Notes: generated by a model not told the origin, from the letters alone. 64,000 bases of DNA from CBCOTE01 sp965112965 (GCA_965112965.1 CBCOTE010000007.1:71646-135645); one strand, 5' to 3'. Positions 36,310-46,380 are shown, counted from the first letter of the stretch. Made by a program: numbers and translations.

Positions 36310-39300
36310 TTATACCCCGATTATACCGCCGGCCACACTCCTAGATAAAAGCATCTCGAGCTGTTGACTCACCTGTCTCAGACGGTCTGGAATAGATAGC
36401 CTTTCGTCCAGGCGTAGCTCAAGACTGGCCGGTGGGATCAATTTAGCCCAAGTTTTACGCTTAAGCACCCAGGAAATAAGCCGCTCCGGGGCAATAGCAC
36501 ACGTAGATTCGCCCCAGACTAACTTAAGTTTATCTGGATGAATATCCGCCCGTAAAACCTGTAGACCAGATAGACAGCGCTTGAGTGACAATATCGCAAG
36601 AAATACCACGAGTTCGTCGGGTAAAGAGCCGAAGCGATCCCTCATTTCAGTCACCAGGTCCTGAAGCTGATCTTCTCTAGTAGCCGAAGATAAGCTCTTG
36701 TAGTAGTGCAATCGTTCACGTGGATCGATAATGTATGCTTCGGGAATATGTGCAGGGAAGGCGATGCCTAGTTCAGGCTCTGTCTCTTCGCGCATAGGCA
36801 CACCCTTAAGCCGCTGGATCTCTTCTTTCAACATTTCTAAGAACAAATCTAGACCCACTTTTGCGATATGCCCGGACTGAGATTCGCCTAGGATGTTGCC
36901 AGCACCCCGAAGTCTTAGGTCTTCCATAGCTAATTGGAAGCCGGCGCCAAGGTATTCCAGGTCTAGGATAGTCTTTAGCCGTTTTTGGGCCGTTTCTGAA
37001 AGCATTTTTAAATCTTTGACTACAAAGTAGGCATAGGCTTGGCGGTCCGATCGGCCTACACGACCACGCAGCTGATAAAGCTGACCCAGACCGAAAAGCT
37101 GGGCCTGATTTACTATCAAAGTATTAGCCCGGGGGAAATCCAAACCGGATTCTACGATAGCCGTGCACACCAAAATATCCAGATCTCTGCACCAGAAACG
37201 GTGCATAGCCGCTTCTAGATCTCGCTCAGCCATCTGACCGTGGGCTATGCCTACTCGGGCCTGTGGTGCCAGTCGTTGAACATAGGCCGCCATCTGGATC
37301 AATCCCTCCACCCGGTTATGCACCCAAAAAATCTGTCCATCCCGGGCCAATTCACGCTCCAAAACAGTACGTAACAAAGCTTCATTTTGCTCTACCAAAA
37401 CTCCCAGCACAGCCTTACGCTCCAAAGGCGGGGTTTCGATGACTGAAAGCTGACGAATGCCCGAGAGCGAAAGCTGTAAGGTGCGTGGAATAGGCGTAGC
37501 CGTAAGAGTAAGTACATCTATATTCTTACGCAGCCGTTTGAGTCGCTCTTTATGTTTGACCCCGAAGCGTTGCTCCTCATCAAGAATAAGCAGTCCCAGG
37601 TTTGGAAGCTGGATGTCTTTGGAAAGCAATCTGTGTGTACCGATGAGCACGTCTATTTGACCCTTTGCTACAGCCTCGACCACGGCCCTTTGCCGCTCCC
37701 GAGGTACAAAACGCGAGAGTACAGCTACGTTGACTGGAAAACCCTGTAGGCGGTGTCTAAAAGTTTGGTAATGCTGTTCGGCTAGCACCGTAGTGGGGCA
37801 GAGCATGACCGCTTGGCGGCCTTCTAGGGCAGCGCGGAAGGCTGCTCGTAGGGCCACCTCTGTCTTGCCAAAACCCACGTCCCCGCAGACTAGCCGGTCC
37901 ATGGGCTCTGATCGCTCCATATCCCGCAGCACATCCTGAATGGCACGGGCCTGGTCTATAGTCTCCTCGAAGCCGAATGAGGCTTCAAACTCGCGGTACA
38001 TTTCTCCCACTGGCCCATACGTGAAGCCTTTGGCAACATGGCGCCATGCGTACATCTCCACGAGGTCGTAGGCGATCTTTTCGATAGCCTTACGAGTGCG
38101 TTCCCGAGTGCGCAGCCAGCCCACTCCGCCCAGTCGATCCAGAGGTGGCGCTGTTTCCTCAGGCCCTTTATAGCGTTGCGCAAGGCTCATGCGGTCCACA
38201 GGCAGGTAGAGCCGGTCTTCCCCAGAATAGTGTAGGAGCAAAAAATCGTTAGCTGCCCCGTCCAACTCCAGTCGATAGAGTCCACCAAAACGGCTAAGCC
38301 CATAGTCACGGTGGACCAATAGATCGCCTGGGACCAAATCATCGAAACGCGAAAGTCCAATAAAGGAGATGTCCGGCGGCGGCTTGGCCACTCCACCGGG
38401 CTGAAGCACGTTCTCGGCCAGAATGCATAACCGCGCCCAATTAAGCTCTAAGCCTTTTTGAAATTGGGAAACCAGAACATAAAGCCCGCGTTCTGAAGTG
38501 GAAAACGTGGTACGAAGCTGTAATCCTTCATTTTCAGCCAACCATAAGAACTTTCGACGTGCCCGTTCTGAACCAAAAGAGAGAATGGTTTGCGGTCGGG
38601 TACGAACCATGTCTTTAAGCAGCTCCACGAGCACATGCCAGGGCCGGTCTCGGCCTTGACGTCCGTCCCAGCGCCCTTCTCCCATCAATGCCAGCAGCTC
38701 TTCAAAGCTCTCAATTCGGCACTCAGGCAACTCTAACCCACTTTGTTCCCCCTCCAATATTAGTTTTTCGAAATCTAAGCGCCGGAAGCGCTCTATAGCT
38801 TGACAAGCCCCATTAGCCCCTCTAGCGAATAACGAACGTATGCCCCCTTGATCCTCAGCCACAATCTCCCATTCTCGGGTTATTTTTTCCAGACGGTTGA
38901 GCAGTTGATCGGCCTCAGCCACTAGAAACACTGCATCCCTAGGTAACCAGGCTTCTAGAAAAGAGGCTCGAGGGTAGTAAAGCCCTGGGGGCACCAATCG
39001 GTCTTCCCCAGCCTCAATTCGTCGTTCGAGCTCCTGGGCCAACTTAATTTTAAGGTCGCCGGTCACGACGCACTGCCGCCACCACTCCCTGGACACGGCC
39101 AACCGCTCAGATGAGTCAACCACTGGCGCCACAGGCAAGAGCACAGCCTCGTCCAAGGAACGTTTAGAGCGCTGGGTCGAAGGATCGAAGAGTCTCATAT
39201 CCTCGATAACGTCGCCTAAAAATTCTACGCGCAGAGCAGCATTGTACCCGGGACTAAAAATATCTAAAATATCCCCACGTCGCGTCAACTCGCCCGGCCA

Positions 39301-39864
39301 GCTAACCAAAGGGGAATAATTATACCCCCAGGCTGCGGCCTGCTCCAACAATAAGTCGCTGGATAATTCTTCACCTTTACGCAACTTAAGATGGTTGACC
39401 TCAAAAAAATCCCGTGGTGGCCATTTAGGTAAAAGGTTATCGATAGTGGTCAACACACCCCGAGGACCGCTACCGCGCACTAAGCCGTACAAGCTAGCCA
39501 TCCGCTTAGCCCAGACTATGGATTCCCGAATCGTAACTGTATCAGCTGGATAGGGTGGCAAGACCACCCAATGGCCTTCTAAAGGGCCTAACTGACCTTG
39601 TTGGTCAAAAAGTTCTATCAAGGCCTGTGCCTCGGCTAGGACCTGAGCATCAGGCAGTAGCAGCACCGGTGTACCCCCACGGGCCAAAATGAGACGAGCT
39701 AAGAGTACCTGCGTACCCGGGCCGCTTTTTAGCACACGGATACGGTTGACTTTGCCGGCTAAAATTTCAGCGACTTGAGAAGGAAACACAAATTTTAGTA
39801 TGGTTACGGAATTTTGAAGGGGAATTAGGAGGTCATTATAAATAAAGAAATTGAAAATAACCAA
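36310..39864 (-). CDS. mfd: Transcription-repair coupling factor
   Basis: Mfd removes stalled RNA polymerase and recruits UvrA. Its 1184 residues include the UvrB-like N-terminal part, the polymerase-interacting domain (DDLVPGDLLVHRDYGLSRFG), the RecG-like motor with VCGDVGFGKTEVALRAAF and LDEEQRFGVKHKERL, and the C-terminal TRCF domain. The furthest start is a TTG at 39864, but this reading overlaps the tail of another old gene. A GTG at 39784-39786 (before FPSQVAEILAGK) fits the usual protein start better. No good ribosome site marks either one. Confidence 0.95.
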   Translation of the reverse strand: MVIFNFFIYNDLLIPLQNSVTILKFVFPSQVAEILAGKVNRIRVLKSGPGTQVLLARLILARGGTPVLLLPDAQVLAEAQALIELFDQQGQLGPLEGHWVVLPPYPADTVTIRESIVWAKRMASLYGLVRGSGPRGVLTTIDNLLPKWPPRDFFEVNHLKLRKGEELSSDLLLEQAAAWGYNYSPLVSWPGELTRRGDILDIFSPGYNAALRVEFLGDVIEDMRLFDPSTQRSKRSLDEAVLLPVAPVVDSSERLAVSREWWRQCVVTGDLKIKLAQELERRIEAGEDRLVPPGLYYPRASFLEAWLPRDAVFLVAEADQLLNRLEKITREWEIVAEDQGGIRSLFARGANGACQAIERFRRLDFEKLILEGEQSGLELPECRIESFEELLALMGEGRWDGRQGRDRPWHVLVELLKDMVRTRPQTILSFGSERARRKFLWLAENEGLQLRTTFSTSERGLYVLVSQFQKGLELNWARLCILAENVLQPGGVAKPPPDISFIGLSRFDDLVPGDLLVHRDYGLSRFGGLYRLELDGAANDFLLLHYSGEDRLYLPVDRMSLAQRYKGPEETAPPLDRLGGVGWLRTRERTRKAIEKIAYDLVEMYAWRHVAKGFTYGPVGEMYREFEASFGFEETIDQARAIQDVLRDMERSEPMDRLVCGDVGFGKTEVALRAAFRAALEGRQAVMLCPTTVLAEQHYQTFRHRLQGFPVNVAVLSRFVPRERQRAVVEAVAKGQIDVLIGTHRLLSKDIQLPNLGLLILDEEQRFGVKHKERLKRLRKNIDVLTLTATPIPRTLQLSLSGIRQLSVIETPPLERKAVLGVLVEQNEALLRTVLERELARDGQIFWVHNRVEGLIQMAAYVQRLAPQARVGIAHGQMAERDLEAAMHRFWCRDLDILVCTAIVESGLDFPRANTLIVNQAQLFGLGQLYQLRGRVGRSDRQAYAYFVVKDLKMLSETAQKRLKTILDLEYLGAGFQLAMEDLRLRGAGNILGESQSGHIAKVGLDLFLEMLKEEIQRLKGVPMREETEPELGIAFPAHIPEAYIIDPRERLHYYKSLSSATREDQLQDLVTEMRDRFGSLPDELVVFLAILSLKRCLSGLQVLRADIHPDKLKLVWGESTCAIAPERLISWVLKRKTWAKLIPPASLELRLDERLSIPDRLRQVSQQLEMLLSRSVAGGIIGV

Positions 39865-39938
39865 ATGAAAAACAGTCCGACCACATCAAGGCGTCCTAAA
39901 TCATGTGTGAGCCCTCCCAGAACCCGGAATAATGCCAT
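39825..39938 (-). pseudogene. C-terminal remnant of a membrane protein upstream of mfd
   Basis: In a frame different from mfd the minus strand reads MALFRVLGGLTHDLGRLDVV then a hydrophobic helix (GLFFIWLFSISLFI) and a stop at 39825-39827. The same frame upstream gives KVGILRD, a stop, and WPPLAIP. The constrained look suggests the tail of a real membrane protein, now cut off from its N-terminal part. The family is unknown. Confidence 0.4.
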
Positions 39939-41163
39939 CGGGATGGCCAGCGGAGGCCACTAATCTCTTAGAATACCCACTTTCTTGTTAAGAGCAGATA
40001 GCCCAGGTCAATGAGAATGAACGACCGATCTACAAATTTTCCCACGCCATTCAAGGTGCTACACAGCACTTTAGAGAATGCATTCGATACTAAGTCAACG
40101 GTCATATTGCATATATTGATGAAACAATCTGAATTTGTTTGTCTTGGTCGCTAGAAACAAAACTAAAGAGGATAGAAGCTATTTTTTTGCCGCGCATATG
40201 GAATATCTTAGTAATCTCTGTATATGTATAATTTTTTTGTATCTTTAAGATAATATAACATTCTGAACTTATCATCGCCGATGTAAAAAAACAACATATT
40301 TAGATGAGTTTAACACTGTTTTGTTGATAAATATTTCTATGTTTCTTTTTGTTAAAGATCTGCTCCAAAAAAAAATTCTGCCTGCTAATCTGAGCCTAGG
40401 CACACTATTGCCATAAAGACCGTGCCACACTTTGTTTTCTTATTTATATCGTACATCAAGTATAGTAAGGATAGATTATTGACATAAATTACACAAAGAT
40501 TCTATATTATGGGCGTAACGGAGAATATTGTCAAATTTTAAGAAGCCATGTAGTAAAGCATACTAATCTAGTATCCGCCGGAAGGATCGATTTTCCATTT
40601 CCCAACAATAAGCACCTGCTACATGCCGACCGCCAGGATTGACAGGACTGCCCCCCCCAGCTCGAATTGAACATGACAACAGATAACGATAGCTGCCTAT
40701 TCGACATAAAAAAATACACGCTGGTCAGCTCTTCCAATATACCAACCAATTTCCACTTACCAACTGAATAAATATACTGAACAACTACAATTCCTAAATA
40801 TTATAAAAGATAAAAATAGTACATTGTATAAGTTCCGCCAAGAGAAATTGCAGCCTGCCAATTCTAAAGTATAAACAGCTCGTCCTCATTAAGTTATAGC
40901 TTAAGCACGTCCAGCGTATCATAAGCCAGTGCAATGGTCTTGGAAACGGCACAAAATGTAATATATCTAAAATAATATGTCTAAACCTATTCTACTCCAC
41001 GCAGCCATTCTATCACCAATCGCCGGCACCTAGCATGTTTTGTTTGCCAGTTTGCTACAAATATCATAACTTTAAGATAACAAACGCCCTCACCAATCTG
41101 CCAGCTCTTGACTTTTTCCGTCCTACCGAGACATATAAAAAATATCCAAGATGAGAAAACTAC
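39939..41163. other. Eroded region between the divergent mfd and pdxJ units
   Basis: About 1.2 kb without an intact gene and rich in A/T runs. Short blocks (for example FPTPFKVLHSTLENAFDTK near 40040-40095 on plus) are not identifiable. Promoters for both divergent operons should lie here. I could not assign boxes with confidence. Confidence 0.4.
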
Positions 41164-41889
41164 ATGCCTTTACTCGCTGTTAATATCGACCATATAGCCA
41201 CTCTGCGCCAGCAGCGTTTAGGCCTCTCCCCTGATCCCGTAGACGCTGCTCTAATAGCCGAAGCCAGCGGCAGCGCCGGCATCATCGTACACTTGCGCGA
41301 AGACCGGCGCCATATCCAAGACCATGACATCACCCGCCTCGCGGCTAACCTCACTACTCCTTTACATCTGGAGATGGCCGCCACAGCTGAAATGCAACGT
41401 ATCGCCCTAGAGGTACGGCCATGGATCGTCTGTTTGGTGCCCGAAAAACGCCAAGAATTAACCACCGAAGGTGGCTTAGTCGTGGCTGGCCGGGAGGCCA
41501 TGCTACGGGACTATCTAGCACCGCTCCATGCCATGGGCATCCGGTCTAGCTTGTTCATCGAGGCTGATCCGATCCAGCTTGAAGCAGCCTGGACTATCGG
41601 CTGTGAATACGTGGAACTGCATGCCGGCCACTACGCCGACGCCTCAAACGCTGAAGCTACCCGAAATGAATTCGAACGGCTCCAGGCAAGCATTACCTTA
41701 GGTTGCCGCCTGGGGCTCAAGGTTAATCTAGGCCACGGCCTGGATGCGGCTAATATTCTTGCCTTCGCCCTGGTACCCGGGGTAAACGAATATTCCATAG
41801 GCCATAGCATTATATCCCGGGCCATATTTGTAGGCCTAGAGACTGCGGTACGCGAAATGGCCGACCTAATCGCCCGGTTCACAGTATGA
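41164..41889 (+). CDS. pdxJ: Pyridoxine 5'-phosphate synthase
   Basis: PdxJ closes the pyridine ring of vitamin B6 from aminoacetone phosphate and deoxyxylulose phosphate. Motifs: LLAVNIDHIATLRQQR, IIVHLREDRRHIQDHDI, and GLKVNLGHGLDAANIL with catalytic His/Glu residues. At 241 aa it is full length. It starts a plus-strand row pdxJ-acpS-nnr, the order known from many Proteobacteria. Confidence 0.96.
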   Translation: MPLLAVNIDHIATLRQQRLGLSPDPVDAALIAEASGSAGIIVHLREDRRHIQDHDITRLAANLTTPLHLEMAATAEMQRIALEVRPWIVCLVPEKRQELTTEGGLVVAGREAMLRDYLAPLHAMGIRSSLFIEADPIQLEAAWTIGCEYVELHAGHYADASNAEATRNEFERLQASITLGCRLGLKVNLGHGLDAANILAFALVPGVNEYSIGHSIISRAIFVGLETAVREMADLIARFTV

Positions 41890-41896
41890 GACGACA

Positions 41897-42277
41897 ATGA
41901 TCGTCGGCTTAGGCGTAGACCTAGTTGAGCTGAGCCGTATTAAACGGGCCTGGAAACATTTCGGGCGGGCCTTTGCAATGCGCATACTTGGCCCGAACGA
42001 GATGGCCGGTTTAGACCGCCACCCCCAACAGATTGTGTCTTTCCTAGCCGCCAGATTCGCGGCTAAGGAAGCTACAGCCAAGGCCCTGGGCACGGGCTTC
42101 ACTCAGCAGGTACACTTCCACGACCTACAGATTACATACAATGCCCTAGGCAAGCCCGAACTCGTACTCTCGGGCCACGCCCTTGTCCATGCCACAGCTC
42201 TGGACGTGACCCGGACACACATCAGCCTAACCCATGATAACGACACGGCCGTAGCTGTAGTCGTGCTTGAATCTTAA
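41897..42277 (+). CDS. acpS: Holo-[acyl-carrier-protein] synthase
   Basis: AcpS transfers phosphopantetheine from CoA to acyl carrier protein. The family signatures are GLGVDLVELSRIKRA at the start (Mg-binding Asp) and FLAARFAAKEATAKALGTGF (catalytic Glu and Lys). 126 aa, normal. The start follows the pdxJ stop by 7 bases. Confidence 0.95.
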   Translation: MIVGLGVDLVELSRIKRAWKHFGRAFAMRILGPNEMAGLDRHPQQIVSFLAARFAAKEATAKALGTGFTQQVHFHDLQITYNALGKPELVLSGHALVHATALDVTRTHISLTHDNDTAVAVVVLES

Positions 42278-42318
42278 CGCCCGCGCCATGGGCATACTCT
42301 ATTTAAAAAGGTCTAACC

Positions 42319-44010
42319 ATGCCCGGCACCGCTATACCACCCGTTGACTCTGCGATAACCTTTGGTCTACTTCCAGCCGACTCTTTTGTTCCCATACTAT
42401 CTCCCGAAGAAATAGCTTGTTGGGACCATGCTACCGTCACTGAAATCGGCCTACGCAGCGAACTACTCATGGAAAATGCCTGTCGTGAGGCCCTAGCCGT
42501 GTTCGAGTTAGAGCTTGGCGACCCGGCCGGTCTCTCAGTTTTGCTATTTGCCGGTTCAGGCAATAACGGTGGAGATGCCTTCGGTCTGGCCCGACACCTC
42601 CATGACCGCGGAGCCCAAGTATGCACACTGCATACGCGGCCAAAACAACAATATAAAGGTGCCGCAGGCTATCATCTAGCCTTGGCCCGTCGCGCCGGTG
42701 TACCCTTACGCTTACTACCTCAAGCCGGAATACGCTTCAACCCGACCCACCTCTTCGGCACCACCCGACCTGATGTAGTAGTGGACGGTCTGCTCGGCAC
42801 GGGCTTTAACGGCGAGCTCAAACCTGAACTCAGACTATGGGTGGATTGGATCAACCACTTCAGTCTTAGCCCAAAAGGTGCCTTCGTGCTCGCCTTGGAT
42901 GTACCATCAGGCTTTAATGCGGCTACAGGTCAATTTTCGGACAATACAGTGCGGGCTACGGCCACGGTGACCTTTGAGGCAGCTAAAGTCGGCCTAACAC
43001 AGCCAGGCGCAACCGACGCTATTGGTCGCCTATACGTCCGGCCCATCGGTATCCCGAGAGTGATCCGGGAGCGCTACCCGGCCCGCTGCGGATTGCTAGC
43101 CCCGAGCATTGTCCGGCTAGCTATAGCTGCATCTTCGACCATACACAAGGGTATGGCCGGCCGTATATTAGTAGTGGGCGGATCGATGGGTCTTACAGGT
43201 GCGGCAACTTTAGCCGGGCTAGGAGCTCTGCGGGCCGGGGCTGGATTAGTGACCTTAGCTTGTCCGGCAGAGCTAGCCACCGAAGTTAAAGCTGGCTTCC
43301 CAGAACTCATGACTCTGCCACTTGGCCACGGCAGCCAATGGCGAGCCGAGCTAGTGGAAGAGCTATTACCACACCTAGAAACGTCCGATGCCCTAGTATT
43401 AGGACCAGGCTTAGGGCGTGACCCCAATGCCCACACCTTCTTAGCCGCCTTATTAGCTGCCCGACGACCAGCCACAGTAGTGGATGCTGACGCCCTCTTT
43501 TTCATTAGCCAGCATAAAGAACTAGGCACTCTGCTCGGACCTAAGGACGTACTAACTCCCCACCCTGGGGAAATGGCCAACCTAATGAACACCGAGACCG
43601 CCATCGTAGTCCATAATCGACTGTGTATGGCCATCAAGCTAGCCCAAAAATATAAGGTTGTATCCTTGCTTAAGGGGGCGGGGACCATTGTAACCTCTCC
43701 AACAGGAATGGCTTACATCAGCCCTTTCGCCTGTCCTAACCTAGCTGTGGGCGGCAGCGGCGACGTATTAGCGGGCCTATTAGCCACCCTACTCGGCCGA
43801 GGTCTCCCTTCATTGCCGGCTACCTGTCTTGCGGTGTATTGGCATGGTTTCAGCGGTAAACTCCTAACACGTACCTATCCACTACGAGGCAATCTAGCCC
43901 GAGAAATTGCCCAGATTCTGCCATGGGCCTTAAAGGAACTCCATGACACAGACAGCCAAAGACATCATGGCCCCTTCACCAATAACGGTGGCCCCAGAGA
44001 CAAACATTAG
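42319..44010 (+). CDS. nnr: Bifunctional NAD(P)H-hydrate repair enzyme (epimerase and ADP-dependent dehydratase)
   Basis: The protein has two domains: the YjeF-N epimerase (VLLFAGSGNNGGDAFGLARH, about residues 70-90) and the ribokinase-like dehydratase with GRILVVGGSMGLTGAATLAG, LTPHPGEMANL and GGSGDVLAGLLATLLGRG. Together they restore hydrated NADH and NADPH. The normal end is near ILPWALKEL. The frame now runs about 20 codons further, across the start of the CBS gene, which points to loss of the original overlapping stop. 563 aa. Confidence 0.94.
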   Translation: MPGTAIPPVDSAITFGLLPADSFVPILSPEEIACWDHATVTEIGLRSELLMENACREALAVFELELGDPAGLSVLLFAGSGNNGGDAFGLARHLHDRGAQVCTLHTRPKQQYKGAAGYHLALARRAGVPLRLLPQAGIRFNPTHLFGTTRPDVVVDGLLGTGFNGELKPELRLWVDWINHFSLSPKGAFVLALDVPSGFNAATGQFSDNTVRATATVTFEAAKVGLTQPGATDAIGRLYVRPIGIPRVIRERYPARCGLLAPSIVRLAIAASSTIHKGMAGRILVVGGSMGLTGAATLAGLGALRAGAGLVTLACPAELATEVKAGFPELMTLPLGHGSQWRAELVEELLPHLETSDALVLGPGLGRDPNAHTFLAALLAARRPATVVDADALFFISQHKELGTLLGPKDVLTPHPGEMANLMNTETAIVVHNRLCMAIKLAQKYKVVSLLKGAGTIVTSPTGMAYISPFACPNLAVGGSGDVLAGLLATLLGRGLPSLPATCLAVYWHGFSGKLLTRTYPLRGNLAREIAQILPWALKELHDTDSQRHHGPFTNNGGPRDKH

Positions 44011-44333
44011 CCAAGTTGCGGCCCTGCTCCTAGAGCACCATTTCAATGACCTGCTCGTGGTCAATAGCATAAGTATCATGATCAGTAGACTATGCCAGAG
44101 CGACCTGTTCAGCTTACAAAGAAGGCTCAAATTACCTTCAGTTTTCACACTGTTAGACGGATTATTACCTCTTTTTTCGGCCAACAAGCTAAAAGATAAG
44201 ATACGGCGCATGGCTGCAGTTACTGTGGCAAATGCTATAACTCTGAACCAATGGCCGTAGGAACAGCCACACATCTGGTAGTGAAGGCCGAAAAATTCGG
44301 TTAGGCTATCGGTAAAAAAAAGATATACTACGC
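43943..44333 (+). pseudogene. Two-CBS-domain protein, truncated
   Basis: The start reads AKDIMAPSPITVAPETNISQ, then ALLLEHHFNDLLVVNS and a good first CBS domain with LCQSDLFSLQRRLKLPSVFT. After VANAITLNQWP a stop comes at 44258-44260. The second CBS domain survives only as HLVVKAEKFG, a stop, AIGKKK in the next ~80 bases. CBS pairs bind adenosyl nucleotides as energy sensors; half a pair is unlikely to work. In relatives this gene sits between nnr and tsaE, as here. Confidence 0.75.
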
Positions 44334-44391
44334 ACCTTGATCACGCACAAGAGACGTATAGGCGTATAGCTATTCTTGGAAATTATCAGCT

Positions 44392-44913
44392 GTGACTCTG
44401 ATCCTACAACTTACCAACGAGTCTGCCACGCTGGCCTTAGGTCGGATCCTGGCCACTAGTCTACCAACGGCACCGCCCTACCCGGCCCTGCTTCTAAAAG
44501 GCTCCTTTGGAGCGGGTAAGACCACCTTAGTGCGTGGCCTAGTAGCCACCTTACCCGGCGGCGACGTAGCTAAAGTGGCCAGCCCCAGTTTTATCTTCTG
44601 TCACCTTTACCCCACCCGACCCGAAGTAGCACATTTCGACTTCTATCGACTAGAAGGCCAAAAACCATATGAGGAATTCTTTGAGATCCTGGAAAATCAT
44701 GCAATCTTTGCTATCATGGAATGGGCCGATTTCCTTCCTGACAGTAATCTGCCGACAGACCGCCTGATATTACGCCTAGATACTGTCAGATCTAATCGCA
44801 CCGGGACCCTAATTGCCATTGGTCCCACCGCAACAAGACAACTGCAAACTGTTATGAATCGCCTAGTGACCACATACGGAACCAACACGATGCATAAATC
44901 CAAAGAGAGCTGA
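44392..44913 (+). CDS. tsaE: tRNA threonylcarbamoyladenosine biosynthesis ATPase TsaE
   Basis: TsaE is the ATPase partner of TsaB/TsaD in making t6A on ANN-decoding tRNAs. It has the P-loop LLLKGSFGAGKTTLVRGL, VASPSFIF, and the HFDFYRLEG and IMEWADFL motifs. It begins with GTG. The 173 residues are slightly longer than average at the C-terminus. tsaD is in the window at 59811-60863. lysC follows 3 bases later, suggesting coupling. Confidence 0.93.
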   Translation: MTLILQLTNESATLALGRILATSLPTAPPYPALLLKGSFGAGKTTLVRGLVATLPGGDVAKVASPSFIFCHLYPTRPEVAHFDFYRLEGQKPYEEFFEILENHAIFAIMEWADFLPDSNLPTDRLILRLDTVRSNRTGTLIAIGPTATRQLQTVMNRLVTTYGTNTMHKSKES

Positions 44914-44916
44914 CCC

Positions 44917-46227
44917 ATGCGCATACTTGTACAGAAGTACGGCGGCACATCGGTCAAAAATCTCACATGCATGCGCCAAGTTTTAGCCAAAGTTCAGAAA
45001 ACTTTGACCACAGGCGCCAACAATACCAAGCTCATTGTAGTTCTCTCAGCCATGTCCGGTGAAACCGACCGACTACTCAATCTAGCCCAAGATTGGTCCG
45101 AGCAGCCTGATCTTGCTGAACTCGATTCCATGGTTTCCACTGGCGAGCAAATCTCGGCAGCACTATTCTCCATGCTCTGTAAAGATGCCGGCATTCGCGC
45201 CCGCTCCCTCCTCAGCTTCCAGGTACCCATCTATACCAACGCCAACCATGGCCGCGCCCGCATCGAGTTCATTGACTCTGTTGGCCTTAAGAAGCTGTTC
45301 TATAACTACGATGTACTTGTAATCGCTGGCTTCCAAGGCATCACTACAGCCGGTCGCATCACTACCCTCGGCCGCGGTGGCTCTGATACCTCGGCTGTGG
45401 CCCTAGCTGCGATCTTAGATGCTGACAGATGCGAAATCTATACCGATGTTGACGGGGTCTATACTACCGACCCCACTATCTGTTCTACCGCCCGCAAGCT
45501 AGACCGTATCAGCTATGACGAGATGCTGGAGATGGCTAGTATGGGCGCCAAAGTACTACAGATTCGTTCGGTCGAATTTGCCAAAAAATATAACGTACCA
45601 GTGTATGTGCGCTCTACTTTCTCCGACATACCCGGCACCTTAGTTACAAAAGAGGACATCCATATGGAATCGGCCATGGTATCTGGAATTGCCTATGATA
45701 AAAATCAGGCACGTGTGACCCTGCGTGACGTACCCGACAAACCTGGTATCGCCGCGGCTATTTTTTCCCCTTTAGCGTCGGCTGATATTCTAGTGGATAT
45801 GATTATCCAGAACACCAGTGAAGGCGGTCTCACGGATATAACCTTCACCGTCTCCCGAGAGAATTTGGACCGGGCAATAGAACTACTCAATGGAGCCAAT
45901 AAAGAAATTAAGGCCCGAGAAATTAGCCATGACCTCAACGTGACCAAAGTCTCGATCATAGGTGTAGGCATGCGCAATCACTCCGGCATAGCCGCCATTG
46001 CCTTCCAAGCCCTTAAAAACGACAATATTAACATCATGATGATCTCCACTTCTGAGATTAAGATTACCTGCCTCATCCAGGAGCGATATGCAGAACTGGC
46101 CGTGCGTACCTTGCACGAGGCCTTAGGCTTGGACAAGACTACGCCCAGCGGCCTAGCAACCAAATCTAGTTCGATAACTATTAAAGACACCGCCCCAACG
46201 GGGCAGTATGTGAGATGGCCGGTATAA
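44917..46227 (+). CDS. lysC: Aspartate kinase
   Basis: LysC phosphorylates aspartate at the head of the lysine/threonine/methionine routes. The kinase domain shows VQKYGGTSVKNL, GFQGITTAGRITTLGRGGSD and YTDVDGVYTTDP. Two ACT domains (about residues 260-405) probably give feedback control by lysine or threonine. The last ~30 residues are a non-conserved tail. 436 aa. Together with dapA and dapF this shows an active lysine branch. Confidence 0.96.
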   Translation: MRILVQKYGGTSVKNLTCMRQVLAKVQKTLTTGANNTKLIVVLSAMSGETDRLLNLAQDWSEQPDLAELDSMVSTGEQISAALFSMLCKDAGIRARSLLSFQVPIYTNANHGRARIEFIDSVGLKKLFYNYDVLVIAGFQGITTAGRITTLGRGGSDTSAVALAAILDADRCEIYTDVDGVYTTDPTICSTARKLDRISYDEMLEMASMGAKVLQIRSVEFAKKYNVPVYVRSTFSDIPGTLVTKEDIHMESAMVSGIAYDKNQARVTLRDVPDKPGIAAAIFSPLASADILVDMIIQNTSEGGLTDITFTVSRENLDRAIELLNGANKEIKAREISHDLNVTKVSIIGVGMRNHSGIAAIAFQALKNDNINIMMISTSEIKITCLIQERYAELAVRTLHEALGLDKTTPSGLATKSSSITIKDTAPTGQYVRWPV

Positions 46228-46380
46228 AAAATCGACTACTATACTGCCATGAGCGACAATAACCAGACCAAGAACATCAATCTTACATCCGATGATAAAG
46301 TCATAATTGCTGTAAACTGGACAAGCTGAGAATGAATTTTACAATTTGCAGCCGCTATATTCTAGCCCAATAGAAATATA
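46228..46380 (+). pseudogene. cimA: 5' remnant of cimA (citramalate synthase)
   Basis: Directly after the lysC stop the sequence reads KIDYYTAMSDNNQTKNINLT then SDDKVIIAV. This lines up with the CimA N-terminus (IYDTTLRDGTQ...ENINLS..DKIRIALKLDELG). After a frameshift it goes on as KLDKLRMNFTICSRYILA before a stop. The catalytic TTLRDGTQ motif is destroyed and the remaining ~450 codons are gone. lysC-cimA is the order I recall in Desulfovibrio. The citramalate route from pyruvate to isoleucine is therefore not encoded here. Confidence 0.7.

Noticed and set aside
40531..40749. 72-codon minus-strand frame in the mfd-pdxJ spacer
   Set aside because: Low-information composition, no ribosome site, and no similarity to known families; likely chance.
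46192..46204. GCCCC-AAC-GGGGC hairpin at the end of lysC as a terminator
   Set aside because: It lies inside the coding sequence and is followed by TATGTGAG, not a T run. Probably a chance palindrome.
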